Shown: positions 1 to 10,559 of the stretch, piece after piece
Layout: every line of letters starts with the position of its first letter
How positions within the stretch are numbered: the stretch's first letter is position 1
NCBI GenBank assembly: GCA_029168955.1
Contig: JAPDOI010000383.1
Location: 372,001-436,000, forward strand
Length of the DNA: 64,000 nucleotides
Reading direction: 5' to 3'
From: Aplectana chamaeleonis
Taxonomy: Eukaryota; Nematoda; Chromadorea; Rhabditida; Cosmocercidae
The notes under the pieces: model-generated
Told to the model about the DNA's origin: nothing
Databases searched by the model: none
Seen by the model: the letters and a program-made list of their open reading frames with translations, nothing else
Position numbers and translations under genes: made by a program

Positions 1-2656
1 TTGATGTACTGCGTCGATTTCCTTGTAAAGGTCTTCGTTATGGCATACACGCGGCCAGAAATATCCAAGCAAACGCCTAAAAAGCTTCCTCTCCGTGCAA
101 TCCAACCTTTCCATCTGCGTTTTCAGTTGCTGCCCACGTCTCCGATCCGTACATCATGATAGGGCGAATAGCGGATAGGTAGACGAGCAACTTGACTTCC
201 TTCGCGATGGTGGTAGACCACAAACACTTGGTTAGAGAATTGAATGCAGACGTAGCTTTCGCACATCGTTGTCGAATATCCGCTGCATAACTACCATCGT
301 TCTTCAGCAAACAGCCCAAATAACAGAAATCGTCCACCAGTTCGATACGTTGTCCGTCCACACAAACTCCCGATGAAGGCCTCTGAGAGACCCACATCCG
401 CTTGCATTTGGGGGGCGCGAAGACGAAGTCCATAGGCTGCGGCATACTTCGAAACGAGGTTCACAATCCTTTGCAGTTTTGCGTTGTTTTCAGCAAATAA
501 CACGATGTCGTCGGCGTACTCCAGGTCGACAAGGGAGCGTCCTGATGGTGTTAGGATCACATCCGCAGGAAACTGTTCTGCAACTCTACGCATGATGTCA
601 TCAACGGCGAAGTTGAAAAGAAAAGGTCCTGCAACGGCTCCTTGCCTTACTCCTGTTTTCACCTCGAAAGCTGACGTAAATCCGACAGGTGTACGAACTG
701 CTGCTGTTGTTCCTTTGTTCATGTCCTCGATTAACCGAACATACTTTTCCGGGACTCCATCTGCTCGCAGAGCATTGAGCAATCGATCACGATGAGGAGA
801 GTCGAACGCGGCTTCAAAGTCCAAAGCAAGCTGTACTGGCTTCGAAAACCGCTGCCACGATTCAATTACTCTTCTCACGACGAACACTTGGTCGATGGTC
901 GATCTTCCAGGTCGAAAACCGGCTTGCTCATCTCTGGTCGTTCCTTCACGATGTTTGATAAGTCGCTCGAGAATGATACGTTCTAAAACCTTGTACATGA
1001 CACGAAGTAGAGAGATTCCTCTGTAGTTCTTAGGATCCGTGACGGATAGCTTCTTGTGAAGAGGTACGATGATCGCATGTCTCCACGAATCGGGTATCCT
1101 TTCGCTCATCCATATGGCACGGATGGTGTTGGTCATTTCACGAATCCCAGACGGAGGAAGAGCTTTCAGCATTTCAGCAGTGATGTTGTCATCTCCACCT
1201 GCCTTTCCATTCTTCATTTTCCGGACACAATCCAAAACTTCAGACTCAGTCGGCGGTTCCTCACTGACATCGTAATGTGCTCTCTGAACATGCGGGAGCT
1301 CAGGTACTGATGGCGCTGGACGATTCAGTAGTGAACTGAAGTAATCCTTCCATATTGGCAGCGTCGCATCACCAACTGCAACTCCATTGGTAGTGTTCAG
1401 GACAGGGAACATCTCTTCATCTTCCCGCTATACTGTCGCAGCAACGTGTAGGCTTTCCTCGGATTCTTCTCCTCCCAAGCCTTCTCGAACTCCTTAGCTC
1501 TACACGTCCACTCTCGTTCGCGGTCACTTTGAAGCTGCCGACGCAACTTCCTCCTCAGACGCTTCTCCTCCACGAAGTTTCCTGCAGTTCGGAGAGCACA
1601 TACTCTGTTGTAGGTAGATGTTGTTTCTTCTGAGACGTAGGCGAACTTCTTCTTAGGCTGTACAACCGGGAGTGCCTCTTTCGAAGCGTCCTGGATGCAT
1701 TTGACAAAAGAATCCGCGTCGCAAAGTTTCTTCTTAGTCCGTACTCCGATGTGAATAGAAACGCGTTGTCGGAAATTCCTTCTGCACTCTTCATCTCTGA
1801 GACTTGTCATGTCAATCCTCTGGAGAGGCTGAGCCCCTCGCTTCCTCTAATGAATCCTCGCAGTGGAGTTCAACAGAACAGGACGGTGATCCGAATCGAA
1901 TGCGACATCCCACACAGCTCTAGATCTTCGAATGTCCGATACTGGAATATTCCTCGTCAGGACATAGTCAAGCTGTAGTTTCAAAGTTGTCATCTTCCGC
2001 TTCCGCTGCTCTTCTGGAGATAGCCGGGTTGGTCCCTGCCACGTAAGCTGATGGCGGCGATGATTCCTCTTGAATGTCGATGCAATAATCAGACCACTGC
2101 GTTCACAAAAGTCGACAAGGCGGTAGCCATTGTCCGATGTTTGCTCCACTGGGTAGAACCATTTACCGAGTACTTCGGATTCCTGATCAAGTCCCATCTT
2201 CGCATTTGCGTCAATCCCCACGACAACAGCATGTTGACAAGGTATCCTGGCCAGCAACGTATTGAGTTCCTCATAAAACGCATCCTTCGAATTGTCTTCG
2301 GCGGTTTCACTGGGCGCATGAGCACTCACTATCCACAGATTGAATCCTCTGTGATCCCGCAGTCGTACGAATGCATTCCGACACGACGTTGAGCCGAACT
2401 CCTTGACCATACCATTGAAATCCTTCCTTACAGCTATTGCACAGCCTCCCACTCTCCTATCGTCAGCGTTACCGCAGTAGATGGTGTACTCTCCGACGCT
2501 GATGACGGGTCTATCCTTGAGGCGGGTTTCCTGCAAAGCAGCAAACGGTGCATGGAAATAGCTCAGAAGTCTGGATAGCGCAGTTTTTTGGATATCACTC
2601 GACAGCGATCGACAGTTCAGGGTGGCGAAATTGTGGCTTGTGGCCAAAGACTCCAT
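1..2656 (-). pseudogene. RTE endonuclease-reverse transcriptase polyprotein, disrupted
   Basis: The protein has an apurinic-type (EEP) endonuclease domain at the N-terminus (2656-1850; 'NCRSL', 'QETRL', 'DANAKMG', 'SDHRPVL'). A linker (1810-1397) and a reverse transcriptase follow (1412-291; 'KNYRGISLL', 'GVRQGAVAGP', and catalytic 'YADD' near 515). The EEP domain nicks the target and the RT copies the RNA from that nick, as known for RTE/LINE elements. Compared with the copy at 28207-31068 this one has a premature stop at 1847-1849, after 'TARIH'. It also has frameshifts near 1412, 415 and 135, and lost bases near 825. It keeps the canonical YADD that the longer copy has lost. It is not expected to make a complete protein. 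Confidence 0.9.
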
Positions 2657-2868
2657 GACTCCCTAGGTACGGATCCTAAGGTGTTATGGACCAGAGGCCT
2701 TAGTGTGCCGGACGGCGACACCTTTATGCAATGTGCGGGATACTTTCGCGATATAGTTGTGCACGCTATATCGCTCGAACGTTCCCTGTGTACACTCAAA
2801 CGTCTGCTGGGTTCAGTAGAAGCAGGGGCACCAACGAGCAGGTACCAACAGACTTGTATACACACCCC
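1..2868 (-). mobile_element. RTE-clade non-LTR retrotransposon, copy 1 (3' end cut by window edge)
   Basis: This copy is nearly identical base for base to the full-length copy at 28005-31281. It runs antisense, with its 5' end at about 2868, where the two copies stop matching after 'tatacacacccc'. Its 3' end lies beyond the window start. The 5' untranslated part is 2657-2868 and the coding part continues leftwards to base 1. The high similarity between copies implies recent amplification of the family. It sits upstream of the helicase exon at 3266, in opposite orientation, so it may lie in an upstream intron of that gene. Confidence 0.93.
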
Positions 2869-3265
2869 CTGCGATGAGTACAAAGCACAAACCATTCATA
2901 ACTGACAACTATCTACCTCGTAAGATCCCCATTCGCCCCTTGTTTGGATTACTTTTGGTAAGAGAAATCCAAGAGGAATCCACTTACCTTATAGGTTTCG
3001 AAACAACTTCTGATATCTGACAAAAATCCTCCAACGTGTTGCACTGAACATCGAAGTAGACGGAGGGCTCGGGAGGTGAATGCTTTCTGAGGCTTTTGAC
3101 CGTGATTTTTTTTCGAAAGTTGAAGGTTTTGGGGGCTTCTTTCCTACCATCCTGTACCTCACCGGCTTGCCTGCACAAAAACATCCAAAAATAAGGCAAG
3201 GTTTGCGCGCGTATGATGCCATCAAACAAGTCCACGGATGTTACATTCATTTCAATCTGTTTCAG
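2869..3265. other. Non-repetitive stretch before the helicase exon
   Basis: No domain or known repeat seen. It ends in a good splice acceptor (pyrimidine-rich 'ctgtttcag' ending at 3265). The reading frame of the following exon stays open back to about 3080 ('MLSEAFDRDFFSKVEG...'), but this is probably intronic or 5' sequence, because composition changes at the acceptor. Confidence 0.4.
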
Positions 3266-3401
3266 ATAGGGCTACTCCTAGCCCACGCCACTATCTACGT
3301 TATTATGTGTGATCCCGATCCATCAAGCGCCCCGGAAGAACCGGCTAAAAAGGATACAAACAGCGCGCCGCAGGCTCTTTCCATAAACAACGAACAGACA
3401 G
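3266..3401 (+). CDS. Upstream exon of the UPF1-like helicase gene (partial)
   Basis: A 136-base open exon between an acceptor (ctgtttcag|ATA) and a strong donor (ACAG|GTAGGT). It encodes 45 residues beginning 'IGLLLAHATIYVIMCDPDPS', then a stretch rich in Pro, Glu, Lys and Asn. It ends in phase 1. The next acceptor, at 6781-6782 (a T run followed by AG), opens the helicase exon in the matching phase, so the junction codon becomes GAT (Asp). The match of phase and splice signals is the reason for joining them across a 3.4 kb intron. Earlier exons must exist, because there is no plausible start here; they may lie left of the window or beyond the RTE copy. The join is inferred. Confidence 0.6.
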
Positions 3402-3409
3402 GTAGGTAC

Positions 3410-3480
3410 ACTGATAGGAAAGCTACTATTAGCCAAAGTGGCCATTCCAAATGAAATCTACTTTTCTAAAACCACTCAGA
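3410..3480 (-). repeat. Dispersed repeat 'J', fragment
   Basis: Contains 'ggccattccaaatgaaat', the reverse complement of sequence at 6690-6715. Related copies lie at 10380-10515 (-) and 11215-11350 (+). It starts within about 10 bases of the helicase intron donor. Confidence 0.6.
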
Positions 3481-3559
3481 ATATGCCCTTCGTAGGTGCC
3501 TAGATTTACTCCGAAGAAAATTATAGGCATTTTCCTCCTGATTTCTGCGCCTAGTGTAC

Positions 3560-3750
3560 ACTCAAAAACTCGCAGTAATCTTTGAAAATTCCGTAAATGG
3601 ACCTCTTAATCGTGTTCAGAGCCCAACCCAACTCTCCTGGGCGAAGTTCGGGTGAGAGCACATTTTGGGAACTTTGCACTGGATGATAGTGCTTTCCACT
3701 TGTACGGATTTTCGGTTGAACGTTGACTCATAGAAAGTAGGAGGGTTAAC
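3560..3750 (+). repeat. Dispersed repeat 'F', partial copy
   Basis: Carries the 'tgttcagmgccc...' phrase, then 'aactttgcac', then 'tgtacggattttcggttg', which also occur at 40280-40400. Non-coding. Other copies lie at 6240-6560, 10560-11170, 40205-40985 and 53150-53345. Confidence 0.5.
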
Positions 3751-3905
3751 AAAGTAAGTTTAATGGTAACACTCTCGCCCGGAAAGCGTGCAATGCAGGT
3801 TCGAGTTTTGCCTGACATCTGAGTTTTGCGTTCAACTCAGCTACCTTGTGACATCTTGTGATCATTTACCATGCCATAAAAAGGCATCAAAACATTCCAA
3901 AACAT
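3750..3905 (+). repeat. tRNA-like (SINE-like) repeat
   Basis: 'tggtaacactctcgcccgg' followed by 'ggttcgagttttgcc' resembles the D-loop to T-arm part of a tRNA, with a near-consensus B box. The following 'tgagttttgcgttcaactc' block recurs at 39660-39700 and, inverted, at 23830-23905. The acceptor stem does not pair, so this is not a functional tRNA. Confidence 0.45.
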
Positions 3906-4012
3906 CAAGGTTAATAAAGCGTTTGAGAACAATATTCCAGATTTGGTTTTATATTCTCACAAGGGGACTTTTTAGGGTGTTGATCACGAATCTGAGGTTC
4001 ATTTGTTGATCA

Positions 4013-4507
4013 TTAAAAGCACAGGACACTCAAGAATTAAATCTTCAGATTTTATGCTTATCTTAGAGAGAGTTACACGCTGATCACAGTGGTATCTCTG
4101 AAATCGTCCAAGACCACCCTTGAACAGAGTTATTGCTCTTCAAAGATGCCTAGATTTGGAGGATGAAAAATTGGTGGACGAGTTGTCTCAGGCCTGTATT
4201 TCTCTTCATTCGCAATAGTTGCGTGAGAGAAAGGCAGGATAAGGAGACAGCCCGGTAATGGACTGAAGAACGACGACTTGTTGGTATTCATCCTTCCATC
4301 GAGCCGCTATCGAGTTTGAAATTCTGTTAGGGGGTCGGTCCTGTGGTGGTGGTGAGCGAAGGGGGTCGGGCCTGTGGTGGTCGTTTATATCTCGCTTATT
4401 TGGAGGAAATGAGATCTGGCATTTTGCACGTGGTATACAGGAAAGGTCTTCTACACAATCACATTAAAACCTCAAAATTCATATCTGAGGGCGCACTGTG
4501 CCTTTAA
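4013..4507 (+). mobile_element. TTAA-flanked MITE, family A, copy A1 (intact)
   Basis: 495 bp, starting TTAAAAGCACAGGACAC and ending CACTGTGCCTTTAA. It therefore has short inverted ends within a TTAA frame, the target preference known for piggyBac-type elements. It is non-coding and contains 'ggtcgggcctgtggtgg'. This is the uninterrupted version of the site hit by the 11.7 kb insertion in copy A2. Confidence 0.75.
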
Positions 4508-4997
4508 AGGCAGCATACACGCTCGCAAAAGTTGTTGAGATAACTACATTAGTGGGGTCGTACGGGCCCTAGAAGAGCCCTCACGAAATTGGAAGAGTTG
4601 AAAACGAGTTATAATGACCGTATTTGAGCCGTATTGAGTCAAAAAACGATCTTTTCTCCGCCCACCGATACGGACTCCGCCCCCCCAATACAAATGTTCA
4701 ATGCTCGATTACGGTCATATTGGCTCATTTTTTACGCTTCTGACGTCGTAAGCGTTCCAGGAAGGGCCGTACGAGTACATTAGCGTCGTTATCCCAACAA
4801 ATTTGTCGCTAGCTCCGCTATTTCAGCCAATGCGGTAAAACTCGTCCACATCTGGGCCAATATAGAACGAACCATTTTATCTTCATTTCAGTTGATTTTT
4901 TTCCGGTTTTTTCGTTATCTCTGAATATAAGCAGCTTCAAACCTTCGATTCATTCCATAAAATTGATATCATTTTCCAGCGTGTATGCTGCCTTTAA
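4504..4997 (+). mobile_element. TTAA-flanked MITE, family B, copy B1
   Basis: 494 bp with terminal inverted repeats TTAAAGGCAGCATACACGCT at the left and its complement at the right (AGCGTGTATGCTGCCTTTAA). It shares its left TTAA (4504-4507) with MITE A1, so one was inserted at the edge of the other. Non-coding. Confidence 0.8.
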
Positions 4998-5309
4998 GGG
5001 TTTCGTCTGAATTCGTTCGTAGCTTCCCATCGGCAGGAGAATCTAAGGGCAAAACTCAAGTTTTGACGATTTCTGAAAAGTTACGATAGGTGGATCCTGA
5101 ATCGCTTCTCTAGGAGTTATTCAGAGTGTCCAACACGAGTCTGAGGTCAGATTACACTAGATAACAAATTTTCTTTTTTGTTCTGTTCCTGGGTTGAAAT
5201 TGTGTTTTCCTAACCCGTTAGGTCTAGAATAGAAAGGAAATCGCTGCTATACCAGAACAACTTTGCTTCTGTCACCGGGACAATGAAGTTTGGAAAATCC
5301 CGTGTTCAT

Positions 5310-6221
5310 GTAACACAATTTTTGTTCCTGGTTCTAAGTGTTATATTTCAATTGCTTATGGCTAAAGTATGTGAAAAAATGACTTGATTAAACACAAGCT
5401 TTGCTCACACGTCAACAGCACGGAGAAATCTCTTTTTTTATGGAAATAGAAAAGTTTTCATTTGTTTTCGGCATTATGATCAGGTAAAAACATAAAAATG
5501 CGCATTGAATAGACAAACACAGTCGGAAACCACTCAACAAGATTCGGAAATGTATAGATTTTCCAGATTTACGATTGAACTCTCTCCGGATTGCAACCAA
5601 ATGTAGTCCCCCATCATGTTCTCGTTATACTGTCCTTGGTAACTACGTTCAAAGTCCAGTATATCTTGACGTACTTCTTTATGAGAATCTGCACCAACCA
5701 CTCATAGCTTTCAGTTTTGTGATCACCTAGGAAGACGTGAACAACTGCAACGAAACTGCCCCAAACCGCTCTCGCCTTCCTGTTTAGAAGCTTTGCGAAA
5801 TCCTCACATTTTATGATCCTCTTGATCTATGATCCGACCAATATAACAGGCCTGCCTGACCTTAGCCTCGGACAGAGTCGTTACCAAGAACAGTATAACG
5901 AAAACATGATGGGGGACTATATTTGGGGCCAATTTCGAAAGAGTGACTCACAATACAATCGTAAATCTAAAAAATCTACACATTCCTGAACCTTGTTAAG
6001 TGCTTCCAGACTGTGTTTGTCTATTCTTTGTGCATTTTTCTGTTTTTACATAATGCCGGAAATGAATTAAAATTTCTCTATTTCTTCGAAGAAAAACGAG
6101 TTTTCTTGGTGCTGTTGTCGCGTAAGCAAAGTTTGTGCTTAACGAAGTCATTTTTTCGCATAATTTATACATAAGCAATTAAAATATAGCCCTTAGAAGC
6201 CAACAACAAAAATTGTGTTAC
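5310..6221. mobile_element. 912-bp foldback element with diverged arms
   Basis: The left arm (about 5310-5645) and right arm (about 5880-6221) are inverted copies, from 'gtaacacaatttttgtt' at one end to its complement at the other. They differ at roughly one base in five by eye, so the event is old. Both arms and the spacer contain parts of one transposon-encoded protein (see the pseudogene entry). Confidence 0.75.
5590..5885 (-). pseudogene. C-terminal remnant of an invertebrate transposon-associated protein
   Basis: Reading leftwards: 'LSEAKVRQACYIGRIID', a stop, 'EDFAKLLNRKARAVWG', 'FVAVVHVFLGDHKTESY', a frame change, then 'QDILDFERSYQGQYNENMMG' followed by 'DYIW'. The right arm (5880-5995, +) repeats 'QYNENMMGDYIWG'. 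From memory this matches a widespread uncharacterised protein of arthropod and nematode transposons, whose C-terminus reads roughly (F)HQDI..(F)ERRYQGQYNENMMGDYIW. Stops and frameshifts rule out function. I know no enzymatic role for it. Confidence 0.6.
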
Positions 6222-6239
6222 ATAGCGTTATCGATTCTC

Positions 6240-6560
6240 GGCAACTTGCGGTAGATCACGCTGTGTATGCAGTAGTTTGGTCAAAGTCTCAGATTTGACT
6301 CAAAATTTCAATGCAGGGTCTATTCGTAGTGCTGAGTGCGAATTTTGATGTCCATTTGTAGATTTTTGAAATCTCAAGGTACTTTTTGCAGCCAAAATGG
6401 CATTGTAGCTACCGTAACCTACAGTAAACCTCAGAGTTTCGACAAACAGACCCCAGATTCGATTTCAGCACCCTAGATTGCCCTCACATACGCGTGTTGA
6501 AAGAAACCAAAGAAAAAAATTCAAAACACCCTTAAAAAAATTGGCTGATGGTACATACCT
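6240..6560 (+). repeat. Dispersed repeat 'F' copy
   Basis: Contains the recurrent 'tagtttggtcaaagtct', 'agtgctgagtgcgaatt', 'accgtaacctacagtaa' and 'ttggctgatgg' phrases seen at 40600-40985 and 10600-10900. No coding potential. Confidence 0.55.
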
Positions 6561-6614
6561 TTCGCGTACCTTCCCTTACCTTTTAGCGAAGCTTTGAAAA
6601 CTTTCATAACTTCT

Positions 6615-6725
6615 CTTAGAGCGATTCTAGGCAGCTTCGATGAGCATTCGGACTTCGGACGCCCAAAAAGTAGTCCTAGAAAAGTACATTTCATTTGGAA
6701 TGGCCAATTTGCCAAAAAGGAGTTC
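6615..6725 (+). repeat. Dispersed repeat 'J' copy
   Basis: Aligns by eye with 11229-11350: both run 'agagygattctag...cagc', then 'gaagtacattYcattyggaatgg', then a cell of '...cccttg'. It contributes the spurious N-terminal residues MEWPICQKGV of the open frame that continues into the helicase. Confidence 0.65.
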
Positions 6726-6782
6726 TCTTGAAAGACTGGTTTGACCATGAAAAACGATGCGCCAAAACGTTTTTTTTTTTAG

Positions 6783-8530
6783 ATTACCCGGTCGCAAACG
6801 AAGGCTCGTTTGCAGCGAAGTGGATTGATATGGGCTGGGCTGCAGACGTTCCTGACGCATTTTCCCCTGACGACCAAGACGACATGGATACCGTTTACAT
6901 TGACAGGGAGCCTCTGATTGATCCGATTCATCAGGTCATCACCACCCTACAGCTTTTCGACAACGTTCCCCGCGAAGAGTCTTCACGTGGAGACGAGGTG
7001 TTTGACTCTGTTTACGGACGTTTCCGAGCTCCGATCGGACCTATGAGTCCTTACGAAGAGTGTGCAGTAGTATCTGTAGCACGTACTCCTATCAACTTGC
7101 ATCCGGATCAGATTCGCGCTTTACAGCTAGCCGATCTCGACCTGCCCGTCATGGCTATCCAAGCAGGATTCGGTACAGGCAAAACCCTAATCGGCGCTCT
7201 GATTGCAGCTAGATCGGCTAGAAAGGTGAACGAGCCCCAGGGTCAATTCAAGGGCGTAATCGCTATCTCCTCAACTGATTGGGCAGTCGCAGAGTTCACC
7301 AAAACTTTGTTGAAGCTCAATGACTTCAAACACCTCAACGTTCTCCGCTACGTTCCCGATTCTGCTATAGCCGATGGAGTCCCTGAGACAAGTACTGATC
7401 TCCAACATGTTATTGAAGACCTTGGAAATTACTTCCCCGAATGTCAGGAAAGCTTCGAAGCAGAGGAAGACCAGATTATAGATGAACTGAGACATGAATT
7501 TATGCTGCTGAAACATCACATTTTCCTGAAAGTCCTAGGAGTAAGCCGCAGAGAAGAAGAGGAAGAAGAGGGCATTCCAGAATTGTTCAAGGAGTTAGTG
7601 AATCTGATGTTCAAAATTCGCAAACCTGATATCATCTGTCTGACCACCTCAGCGCTCTTCACATTGATCAACAAGGAAGGAATTCTGAGTGAACACATCA
7701 AGGATTACACCATAATCATCGCAGACGAAGCCACGCAGATTCCGGAGCCAGTTCTCATGGCGCTGGCTACCCATCTACCTCAAGCTCGTCATATCTATAT
7801 CGGAGACATCCACCAGCTTGAACCTCATGTTCTTTGCCCAAAAACATCCCTAGTCGCACAGTTGGCAGCTCAAAGCATCATGGACGTCCTGTCTAAGAGG
7901 GAAGTCCCGACAGCAACAATGACGACAACATATCGTGCTCATCCTCTCCTTATCGTCCTTCCAAATAAGGTTTTCTACAACAACACACTTCTGAGCGGAT
8001 CGAACGCTTCAGAAAGACGGCTGTTTCTTTCTACAGTCCGCCCTGCAAACAAGGAGCTGCCATTCTTACTTGTTGATGTTCCCGGTTCCGCGACAATGGC
8101 TCCGAACGGATCATACTACAACGAAGCTGAAGCAGGTCTGTGCCGTAAAATCGCAACTTCCTTAATTCGCAGAAATCTAGAACCGGATTCTCTGGCAATA
8201 ATCGTTCTTTACAAGGAGCAATTTCGACGTTTGGAACAGTTTGCTCGTGACATGAACATTGACCTCTACACTGTCGACATGGCACAAGGTCGAGAAAAGG
8301 ACATTGTCATCTTCCTCACCACTCGCACAAATGTAATCCCATCACGAGCTGGTTCCATCAACGATCCTCGACGCCTCAACGTGGCCTTAACAAGGTGCCG
8401 ACACGGCCAAATTGTTTTAGGGCACAAGCAGTCACTGGAGAGACTCTCGTACTGGGAACGAATTCTGGAATGGGCAGGCAGCAATGATGCGTGCATTTCT
8501 GAAACTGAGCTGGAAGATCTTCTGCGCTGA
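6783..8530 (+). CDS. UPF1/DNA2-NAM7-like superfamily 1 RNA/DNA helicase (main exon)
   Basis: This is an ATP-driven SF1B helicase of the UPF1/AAA_11-AAA_12 type, complete in its motor core. Residue numbers below count from the ATG at 6695. Walker A is GFGTGKT (158-164), Walker B is DEAT (344-347), motif III is GDIHQLEP (370-377) and motif IV is 'TTYRAHP' near 411-417. Motif V is 'VDMAQGREKDIV' (527-538) and motif VI is 'LNVALTRCRHG' (561-571). An acidic, Glu-rich insertion (about 250-300) separates motifs Ia and II. All catalytic residues are present and there are no stops, so the gene is probably functional. The ATG at 6695 is unlikely to be the start: the first about 28 residues lie in a dispersed repeat and run through a T11-AG splice acceptor. 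The last exon ends in TGA at 8528-8530. It resembles the expanded helicase paralogues of nematodes; I assign no orthologue. Confidence 0.88.
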
Positions 8531-8639
8531 GTGATGATCATGCTCCCACTTCACGAATCATAGTGAGTGTTTTTCTTTTCTTCCTCCTCTACTTTCTTTA
8601 CCTTTTTTTTCAAAATCCCTTAGTTGTTCCTATCACTCC

Positions 8640-9005
8640 TACCTCAATCAACTATGTGGGATTGAAGAAGGGGGGTTACGCGTTTAGGCGTCGTTTATAC
8701 TTCTGCCGCCGAGAGGCGCGAAAAGTACATTTCGGTAAGGAGCAGTTTATACTCCTGCAGCCGAGCGGCGGTGCAAAGTGCGATCCTATGATATTGATCC
8801 TGCTGCGGCGCGTGATCAATATTACAGGATTGCACTTCGTCATACCGCCCGGCGGTGGAAGTGGAAAACACGTTGTTTATACTCTTGTCACAGAGCAGCG
8901 CGGCACAGTTCGATTCTGTATTATTAATCAGGTGGCGCAGCACGACCGATATCTTGGGAGCGCACTTCGCCGCGCCGCTCGGAAGCGGAAGTATAAACCA
9001 AGCCT
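8640..9005. repeat. GC-rich palindromic repeat cluster (family H)
   Basis: Starts 'aggcgtcgtttatacttctg' and ends 'cggaagtataaaccaagcc'. Inside are at least two further half-palindromes built on 'ccgccgagcggcg' and 'gatcaatattacagga'. The same vocabulary recurs at 24131-24330 and at 63968-64000. It appears to be nested partial copies of a hairpin-forming MITE. Confidence 0.6.
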
Positions 9006-9239
9006 AAGCCGATCTTTCTACTAGCAAAGCCGTGCAAGGCAGACCACAAGTCAGTTTTTAGAAGACTCGCAGACGACTTTTCAGTTTTTAATTCTTCTAA
9101 ATTGTATTTATCTACCCGATCGACTATCAAGAATACATCAGGAGAATAAGAGAAACAACAGAAGACAAGGCTTTAGCGAGACTAAGAAATTTCTTGTTGA
9201 TCTTACTTGGACGCGCAGCGCGACCGCTCGCGTTCATCT

Positions 9240-10260
9240 CCACTCAACTTCGCCAGATTTCAGTCCATGGCACCGGAAATGGTGCGGTTGCGTTTTCTTA
9301 CTAAGCATACTGTAGCCATGGCTGCTGTGGTTTTTTCTGGTTTATGGTTTTTCCCTTTCATTTTTTTCGTGTCATTTCCTCGGCTGCCCTTGTTTACCGG
9401 CGATACATTGATGACTGTTTCATAATTTGCTCAACACGAGAAGAGATGGACAAGTGTTTCGCCCTTATGAACAGCCAGTCCCCGCACAAAAAACTGATCC
9501 GGGAAAAACCGTCGGAAAGCCTTCCCTGAATGTCCAGATTCAACTGGCAAATGGCAGAAAAGTCACAAAATGGTATCGTAAACCTTTAATCTAGAACATT
9601 CTGGTCCACTGGAGGTCCGCGCATCCCACTCAGACGAAACTTGCGGTTGTTAGAAACATGTTCTACACCGCTATAAATGTGTGTTCTGGAGAGGAAGATC
9701 GTGACGGGTTCAAAATTCTGGCTCGCCAAATAGCAACTCTCAATGGCTATGGACCACACGAACTCAGGTGACGAACACCCACGAAGGTCGGAGAAGTCAC
9801 AATGTACCGCAAAGCGACGGAATTCCTTTCATGATGCTCTCCATCTCAGATGATGTGAGCAGCGCTGTCAAAAAGTGTCTACGAGGTGCGGGACTGTATC
9901 TTTGGTGGCCACCCCGCTGAATAATTCAAAACGGCAGTTGGTTCGAAATCGCAAATATGACCTCGCATGCGTCACGTGACTGTATTGCTTCTGGGGTTAT
10001 TCACCTCATCACATGTCAGAGCTGTGGTCAGGAACATATCGGGGGAACAGCCCGCCCTCTGCATGTGCGGATCAAAGAGCACTTGGATAGGAAGGAAAGG
10101 TCGCGAGTTATGCCACAGGGTCAATTGCCATGACGGGACGATTTTGAGGTGAGTGTGCAGATCCCAGCGCTGGAGGCCAGAACAAGTGCGCGAAAAGAGC
10201 TCGAAGCATTCTAGTTCAAGGCGAAAGACCCCAAGTATGGAGGAAGGTATAAATATAAAG
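9240..10260 (+). pseudogene. Penelope-like retroelement remnant (RT plus GIY-YIG endonuclease)
   Basis: Decayed coding DNA. 9385-9530 reads 'LVYRRYIDDCFIICSTREEM', the RT catalytic region with IDD. 9530-9590 gives 'NVQIQLANGRKVTKWYRKP' after a frame change. About 9730-9780 gives 'ARQIATLNGYGPHELR'. 9990-10090 gives 'GVIHLITCQSCGQEHIGGTA' then 'RPLHVRIKEHL', a GIY-YIG nuclease with YIG changed to HIG. 10150-10250 gives 'VSVQIPALEARTSARKELEA' and 'KAKDPKYGG'. RT plus a C-terminal GIY-YIG domain in this order is the hallmark of endonuclease-bearing Penelope-like elements. Several stops and frame changes make it non-functional. Confidence 0.85.
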
Positions 10261-10379
10261 CGGGAACTACAGCCCTACATCAGATTAGCCTTCTGATATG
10301 GGTGCTGCTTTATGAAATGTCGGTACCCCGTCGTTTTCTACTGATGACCTGATGCACCTCGGACTTTCAGACGGTATGT

Positions 10380-10515
10380 CGCTCACAAAGGAACCACGAT
10401 TAACCATAATAACCATTCCACTCAAAACGGAATTTTCTAGGATCAATTTCGGACGTAGAGTCTGAATATGCGCCCCGCAGCTGTCTAGAATCACTCTGGA
10501 AAAGTTATATGCGTG
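10380..10515 (-). repeat. Dispersed repeat 'J', left arm of an inverted pair
   Basis: Inverted relative to 11215-11350. Both contain 'ccattc(c/a)(a/g)...' flanked by 'gattctag'. Between them lies an F repeat (10560-11170), so the whole 10380-11350 looks like a composite foldback. Confidence 0.5.
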
Positions 10516-10559
10516 TTTCAAAGGCCCGCGGCAAGGTTAAGAAGCCCCTCACGAATTAT

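Larger units (their letters stand above)
3402..6782 (+). other. Inferred 3.4 kb intron of the helicase gene, filled with repeats
   Basis: Bounded by GTAGGT at 3402 and T11-AG ending at 6782. Inside are fragments of a dispersed repeat in opposite orientation near both ends (about 3410-3480 and 6615-6725), a tRNA-like repeat, two TTAA-flanked MITEs, a 912-bp foldback and an 'F' repeat. No exon was seen inside. Confidence 0.55.

Noticed and set aside
484..1310. Plus-strand open frames opposite the RTE copies (also 16755-17569 and 28892-29721)
   Set aside because: They are mirror frames of a well-supported minus-strand retrotransposon protein.
6695..6782. Helicase start at the ATG at 6695
   Set aside because: These residues lie in a dispersed repeat also found at 11229 and 3410, and the frame passes through a T11-AG splice acceptor.
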